This document shows, piece after piece, positions 43,963 to 47,117 of a DNA stretch of 47,117 nucleotides (its first letter is position 1; every line of letters starts with the position of its first letter). This stretch comes from Candidatus Latescibacterota bacterium (lineage in GTDB: Bacteria > JAAXHH01). A program made the position numbers and the translations under genes. The DNA is taken from positions 1-47,117 of the forward strand of contig JAJEHX010000037.1 of the NCBI GenBank assembly GCA_022823465.1, in the 5' to 3' direction. A model generated the notes under the pieces. That model saw nothing but the letters and a program-made list of their open reading frames with translations, was not told where the DNA came from and ran no database searches.

Positions 43963-44961
43963 TCAGTTGCCGCCGGACAGTAGCGTGACAGCCTGTTGCA
44001 TATCTTCGGGTACGGGCGCCCTGTAGGAATGGGTCCGACCCGAATAGGGATGGGTAAACTCCAGTTCGGATGCATGCAGCGCCTGCCGCCGCATGACACC
44101 CAGCATCATGCGCAACCTTGGGCGGCGTTGGGGCGCGATTCTGGCCAGGTGCTTGACCCTTCCGCCGTAAACGGGGTCTCCGATGATGGGATGGCCCAGG
44201 TGAGCCAGATGGACCCTGATCTGATGGGTGCGCCCGGTTTCCAGGTCGAGGAACAGCAGCGTCCCGTCCTCCATCACGCTGCCCACCCTGAAATGAGTGA
44301 CGGCCCGGCGGCCCCGGTCCGCTTCGACTACGGCCATCCGCTGCCTGTGCCGGGGATGCCGCCCGATCGGTGCGTCGACCGTACCCGACGGTTCCGCGGG
44401 ACAACCCCAGACCAGTCCGGTATATCCGCGTTTGATACGGCGTTCGGCCAGCTGGCGCGAGAGCATCGCGTGGGCGTCTTCGCGTTTCGCCACGATCATC
44501 AGGCCGGACGTATCCTTGTCCAATCGATGCACGATGCCCGGCCGGATGGGATCTTCAAATTGCTTCAGGCCCCCGCAGTGGTGCAGAAGCGCGTTTACCA
44601 GTGTCGATCTCGCATGGCCGGCCGCGGGATGAACGACCATGCCCGCTGCCTTGTTTACCACGAGAAGCGCATCGTCTTCAAAGACGATATCCAGCGGGAT
44701 GGACTCCGGTTCGGCACTGGCGGGGGCGGCCTCGGGCACAGTCACTGTGACGATGTCGCCTCCGCATACCCTGTGGCCGCACTTTTCGACGACAACCGAG
44801 TTGACCGAAACCCCACCGTCCCGTATCCAGCGCTGGATTCTCGACCTGGTTGCCGGCAGGTCCGTTTCCGACAGATACTGGTCCAGGCGCCTCAGAGACT
44901 GATCGGGCGGCACCACGGTTTCGACGAAGGAGCCCTCCCGTTCATCCGGAAGGCGCTTCAT
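43963..44961 (-). CDS. rluD: Pseudouridine synthase, RluA/RluD family
   Basis: The 332-residue protein has an N-terminal S4 RNA-binding domain (about 22-75, SLRRLDQYLSETDLPATRSRIQRWI) and a catalytic domain with Asp148 in the HRLDKDTSGLMIVAK motif. LETGRTHQIRVHLAHLGHPI is the second family signature. RluD modifies 23S rRNA helix 69; the family also has RluA/RluC members. Its place just after lspA is the common RluD arrangement. The ATG at 44961 overlaps the end of lspA by 20 bases, so translation is probably coupled. The N-terminal extension of about 15 residues is unremarkable. Confidence 0.92.
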   Translation of the reverse strand: MKRLPDEREGSFVETVVPPDQSLRRLDQYLSETDLPATRSRIQRWIRDGGVSVNSVVVEKCGHRVCGGDIVTVTVPEAAPASAEPESIPLDIVFEDDALLVVNKAAGMVVHPAAGHARSTLVNALLHHCGGLKQFEDPIRPGIVHRLDKDTSGLMIVAKREDAHAMLSRQLAERRIKRGYTGLVWGCPAEPSGTVDAPIGRHPRHRQRMAVVEADRGRRAVTHFRVGSVMEDGTLLFLDLETGRTHQIRVHLAHLGHPIIGDPVYGGRVKHLARIAPQRRPRLRMMLGVMRRQALHASELEFTHPYSGRTHSYRAPVPEDMQQAVTLLSGGN

Positions 44962-45418
44962 CGTTCAAGATCCGGTTTATGGCGGACAGCCGGGTGAAGA
45001 GCAGGATGATTCCGATGGTTACGGCGGAGTCCGCGACGTTGAAGACGGGCCATCGGTAAGCTTCCGCCCCGATATCGATGAAATCCGTGACCTCGCCGTA
45101 AAGCGCGCGATCGATTAGATTCCCCAGGGCGCCTCCAAGTACGATCATTATGGCGTACCGGCCCAGCCGTTCAGAAGAGGGCAGCCTGGCCAGATAGTAG
45201 ATCATTACGGCACACGCAATGATCGACAGGACCAGGTAAAGCCAGCGGCCGCCGATCGTGATTCCGAAAGCCGCGCCTGGGTTTCGAATGTACGTGAACT
45301 GAACCACGTCCCCCAGGAGGGGATAGGACTGATGCAGCGTCATCCACTGCTGAACGGCGATCTTGGTAAGCTGATCCAGGATCACGATCCCGGCGCAGAC
45401 GACGGCCGGTTTTGCCAA
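44942..45418 (-). CDS. lspA: Lipoprotein signal peptidase (signal peptidase II)
   Basis: The 158-residue inner-membrane aspartyl protease cleaves signal peptides of diacylglyceryl-modified prolipoproteins. Four hydrophobic helices are visible. The conserved ILDQLTKIAV, RNPGAAFGI, the catalytic Asp112 in GNLIDRALYGEVTDFID and Asp130 in FNVADSAVTIG are all present. The start appears to be TTG at 45418: no ATG or GTG lies between the upstream in-frame TGA and DQLTK at a sensible distance. No SD is visible, so translation may depend on coupling to the DksA/TraR gene that stops 19 bases upstream. The lipoprotein at 2929 is a likely substrate. Confidence 0.94.
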   Translation of the reverse strand: MAKPAVVCAGIVILDQLTKIAVQQWMTLHQSYPLLGDVVQFTYIRNPGAAFGITIGGRWLYLVLSIIACAVMIYYLARLPSSERLGRYAIMIVLGGALGNLIDRALYGEVTDFIDIGAEAYRWPVFNVADSAVTIGIILLFTRLSAINRILNDEAPSG

Positions 45419-45437
45419 TGCGCGCTGTTCGGAGATG

Positions 45438-45812
45438 TTAGATCAGCCCTCGTTCTTCCTTGGATTTGCATTCGATGCACATTCGGGCGTGGGGTACGGC
45501 CTCGAGGCGTGCCTTGCCGATATCGCCATCACAGACGTAGCAACGGCCATAGGCGCCGTTCTTGATCCGTTCCAGAGCCTCGTCGATATGAAACAGGAAC
45601 CTTCCCTCCCGTGAAGCGAGGTCATAGGCCTGTTCCTGCTCCATGGATTCGGTACCCTGGTCTGCCGGGTGTTCCGAAAACGGATAGCTTCCCGCGACGT
45701 CGCGCGCCGCGGAGTTAATCGTCTTGTCGCCGAAATAACCCAGTTCGTGCAACAGCGTTTCGCGCTTCTCGAGCAGGAGTTTTTCGAATCGCTTCAGATC
45801 TTCACCCGTCAT
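45438..45812 (-). CDS. DksA/TraR family C4 zinc-finger protein
   Basis: The 124-residue protein has an N-terminal coiled coil (about 5-40, LKRFEKLLLEKRETLLHELG), a middle part SEHPADQGTESMEQEQAYDLA and a C-terminal zinc finger CYVCDGDIGKARLEAVPHARMCIEC (C-x2-C-x17-C-x2-C) in pieces. DksA-like proteins enter the secondary channel of RNA polymerase and, often with ppGpp, tune rRNA and amino-acid promoters. The classic DksA tip motif DxxDxA is not obvious, so it is closer to the TraR/YocK-like group. The ATG at 45812 has GGAGG five bases upstream and overlaps the end of the PNP-like gene by 11 bases. A dksA-like gene before lspA is a known arrangement. Confidence 0.9.
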   Translation of the reverse strand: MTGEDLKRFEKLLLEKRETLLHELGYFGDKTINSAARDVAGSYPFSEHPADQGTESMEQEQAYDLASREGRFLFHIDEALERIKNGAYGRCYVCDGDIGKARLEAVPHARMCIECKSKEERGLI

Positions 45813-46554
45813 CCATACCTCCACGGCAAAGAAGGGTTTGATTAATTAGTTCCGCCAACCGTCCGTACTCCTCGCTTCGCGCGGGCACCGACGAAAATAA
45901 TGGTTTTCCATCGCCCGGCCAACTCTTTTCAACGACACCCACCGCGGCCACCGGCAAGCCGCAGTGTACCGCCGCGATCACTTCATCCAGCAATCCTTCG
46001 CCGGCAACATCGATTCCCGCCCGTACCCACGCGGCCTCTCCGTCACCGGTCCGGCCGATCCGGCCATACACCGCGCTCTGCAGGTCAAACCCCATCGATT
46101 CGGCGCCCCGTCTCAGGCTGAATGCCCATCGCGCGTCATAAGGCGCGCTCATATCGGGGTACCTCGGCCCCAGCCGTTCATCGTTCGGTCCCCGAAGCGG
46201 ATTCTCGCCGGTACAATTGACATGATCTTCAATGAGCACGAAAGAACCCGCTTCGAATCTGCCCGTCAGTGCGAAACACCCGAACGCGATGATCAGGCCC
46301 TCGGCGCGCAACATCCGCAGCACCCGCACCGCGTCGATGCTGCGTTCCGTTTCCAGGCCGTTTCCAAGAGAAGGCAACAAAACCGGTCCGGCCTGATACA
46401 CCGTTTCGAAGGGCGCCCAGGAATCGGGAGAATCCATGGCCTTCCAGGGCAGCCTGGGCGGCAAGTCGCGGGGAAGCACCAAGCCGACGATCTTCTTCCC
46501 CCGAAGGCGGTCGCCTAACCTGCCTGCCATCATCGAGATACGGTCGAACGTCAT
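45802..46554 (-). CDS. Purine nucleoside phosphorylase-like protein lacking catalytic motifs
   Basis: The 250-residue protein aligns by eye with class II (trimeric) PNPs in the central FVLIEDHVNCTGENPLRGPN and RLGPRYPDMSAPYD and in VIAAVHCGLPVAAVGVV. It is shorter than PNPs (about 275): the N-terminal phosphate loop GSGLG is absent, GRxHxYEG is replaced by a segment reading LPRDLPPRL, TNAAGGL is replaced by FGCFALTG, and the base-binding Asn of GISxxTN is replaced by Glu (GVVEKS). PNPs normally release ribose 1-phosphate from purine nucleosides. This copy probably does not do so by the usual mechanism. It overlaps the DksA/TraR gene. The leader is a 63-bp tandem duplication without a good SD. 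Confidence 0.78.
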   Translation of the reverse strand: MTFDRISMMAGRLGDRLRGKKIVGLVLPRDLPPRLPWKAMDSPDSWAPFETVYQAGPVLLPSLGNGLETERSIDAVRVLRMLRAEGLIIAFGCFALTGRFEAGSFVLIEDHVNCTGENPLRGPNDERLGPRYPDMSAPYDARWAFSLRRGAESMGFDLQSAVYGRIGRTGDGEAAWVRAGIDVAGEGLLDEVIAAVHCGLPVAAVGVVEKSWPGDGKPLFSSVPARSEEYGRLAELINQTLLCRGGMDDG

Positions 46555-46556
46555 CT

Positions 46557-46682
46557 TTGCCGCACAGGGTTGCCTGCGGGAATCGAGATTCCGCGCGGAT
46601 TCAACCCGCCCGGGACTAGTTGCCGCACAGGGTTGCCTGCGGGAATCGAGTTGCCGCGCGGGTTCAATCCGGCCGGGACCAT
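46557..46682. repeat. 63-bp tandem duplication upstream of the PNP-like gene
   Basis: 46557-46619 and 46620-46682 are about 87% identical by eye; the block TTGCCGCACAGGGTTGCCTG is exact in both. The array ends three bases before the PNP-like start codon (minus strand) and so replaces a normal ribosome-binding region. Confidence 0.92.
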
Positions 46683-46708
46683 GGCGCGCCGGCCGGAACT
46701 ATGGCGCG
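46669..46708. repeat. 20-bp tandem duplication across the divIVA stop codon
   Basis: CCGGCCGGGACCATGGCGCG (46669-46688) and CCGGCCGGAACTATGGCGCG (46689-46708) match at 18 of 20 positions. The minus-strand TAG stop of divIVA (46699-46701) is inside the second, gene-proximal unit. Confidence 0.85.
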
Positions 46709-47117
46709 AGGCCCATCGTCGATTTCTCGCCGTCTTCCCCCTCCTCCATTCCGCGCATCGAGTTAAACTGTTCCTGATGGGATTCCAGCAGAATCCTGAA
46801 TTTGACCTCGTAGTCCTTTCTCAGGGCGGTAAGTTCCCGGAGTTCCCGCTTGATCTCCGAAACCTGGCTGTTCGCGTCGGCTATCCAGCGGTCCGCCTGG
46901 TTTTCCGCTTCTTTCAGCACGTTTTCCGCTTCTTTCATCGCATTGGCCTTCATGTCATGGATGACCCGCTGGGCGGAAACCAGCGCGTCTTCGAGCAGCT
47001 TACGCCTTCTGCTGATATCGTTAAACTCTTCTTCCATCTCCGCGATCTTGCCGCGCAGGGATTGATTTTCTCTGACCAGTGCTTCGAAGGTGTCGGCGGT
47101 CGTGTTCAGAAACGCCT
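46699..47117 (-). CDS. DivIVA-domain coiled-coil protein, C-terminal part
   Basis: The window edge cuts the 5' end, leaving 139 codons. The visible part starts AFLNTTADTFEALVRENQSL and continues as a long charged coiled coil (AMKEAENVLKEAENQADRWI, EIKRELRELTALRKDYEVKF), ending HQEQFNSMRG plus an acidic tail. FLN-x3-D-x-FE-x-LVRENQ-x-L is the end of the DivIVA N-terminal membrane-binding domain. DivIVA/GpsB proteins mark curved membranes and organise cell-wall growth or division. Its position upstream of the dksA-lspA-rluD run fits the common yggT-divIVA-lspA layout. The first roughly 30-40 residues lie outside the window. Confidence 0.85.
   Translation of the reverse strand, partial: AFLNTTADTFEALVRENQSLRGKIAEMEEEFNDISRRRKLLEDALVSAQRVIHDMKANAMKEAENVLKEAENQADRWIADANSQVSEIKRELRELTALRKDYEVKFRILLESHQEQFNSMRGMEEGEDGEKSTMGLAP

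Noticed and set aside
1-47117. tRNA, rRNA, IS element or prophage
   Set aside because: No cloverleaf, rRNA core sequence, transposase or terminal inverted repeats were recognised by eye; a tRNAscan or ISfinder run would settle it.

Overview
The window is about 47 kb of GC-rich DNA (roughly 60% GC by eye) from a Gram-negative, probably free-living heterotroph. An outer-membrane-type beta-barrel ends in the usual aromatic residue, and there are a lipoprotein, a class I cytochrome c, a DksA/TraR zinc-finger protein, signal peptidase II and a DivIVA coiled coil. The rich supply of Gfo/Idh/MocA oxidoreductases, xylose-isomerase-like TIM barrels, phytanoyl-CoA dioxygenase, DUF362, DUF4432 and Na+-coupled symporters recalls uncultured FCB-group lineages such as Latescibacterota. 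That placement is inference only. No rRNA, tRNA, CRISPR array, transposase or phage gene was recognised.

Layout. 1-4.7 kb, minus strand: the first codons of sucC, xylB, a primary-type sigma factor with its own intrinsic terminator, and an orphan peptide-type ABC binding lipoprotein. 4.8-12 kb, plus strand: an APC permease, moaA, a rhodanese-MoeB fusion, a 3-hydroxyisobutyrate-dehydrogenase-like reductase, a cytochrome c and ilvD. 12-14.4 kb, minus: arginase, a cupin and a PEP-hydrolase-like TIM barrel. 14.7-18 kb, plus: a large uncharacterised (alpha/alpha)-barrel-like protein and a PhyH dioxygenase. 18-27 kb, minus: an outer-membrane protein, a stub resembling a BrnA antitoxin, a NERD-like plus UvrD-like helicase, a 0.5-kb gene-free gap, a DUF4432 protein, glnS, an AAA_14/DUF4143 ATPase and a methyltransferase. 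27.3-33.6 kb, minus: a sugar ABC importer (two permeases and a binding protein, no ATPase), an SSS symporter with its DUF3311 partner, and an AGCS amino-acid symporter. 33.8-41 kb, plus: an oxidoreductase, mmsA, DUF362, an indoleamine 2,3-dioxygenase family protein, long-form ispH and a sugar isomerase. 41-47 kb, minus: a second oxidoreductase, a GAF-SpoIIE phosphatase, then rluD, lspA, dksA-like, a PNP-like protein and divIVA in a tight or overlapping run.

The most unusual signal is not a gene. At least ten genes have a short, near-exact tandem duplication (9 to about 55 bp) laid across the stop codon, so the last few codons and the stop are copied just downstream. An eleventh has a three-copy array beginning at the stop codon. 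Other tandem arrays lie in leaders and spacers, including a perfect 32-bp pair and a 63-bp pair. Inside coding regions the same kind of duplication appears in multiples of three (24 bp in the barrel protein, 21 bp in glnS). This looks like a pervasive duplication process visible where selection tolerates it. Other points of interest are the N-terminal rhodanese-MoeB fusion, a PNP-fold protein that has lost its catalytic motifs, the IDO-family enzyme beside DUF362, and the defence-like helicase neighbourhood.
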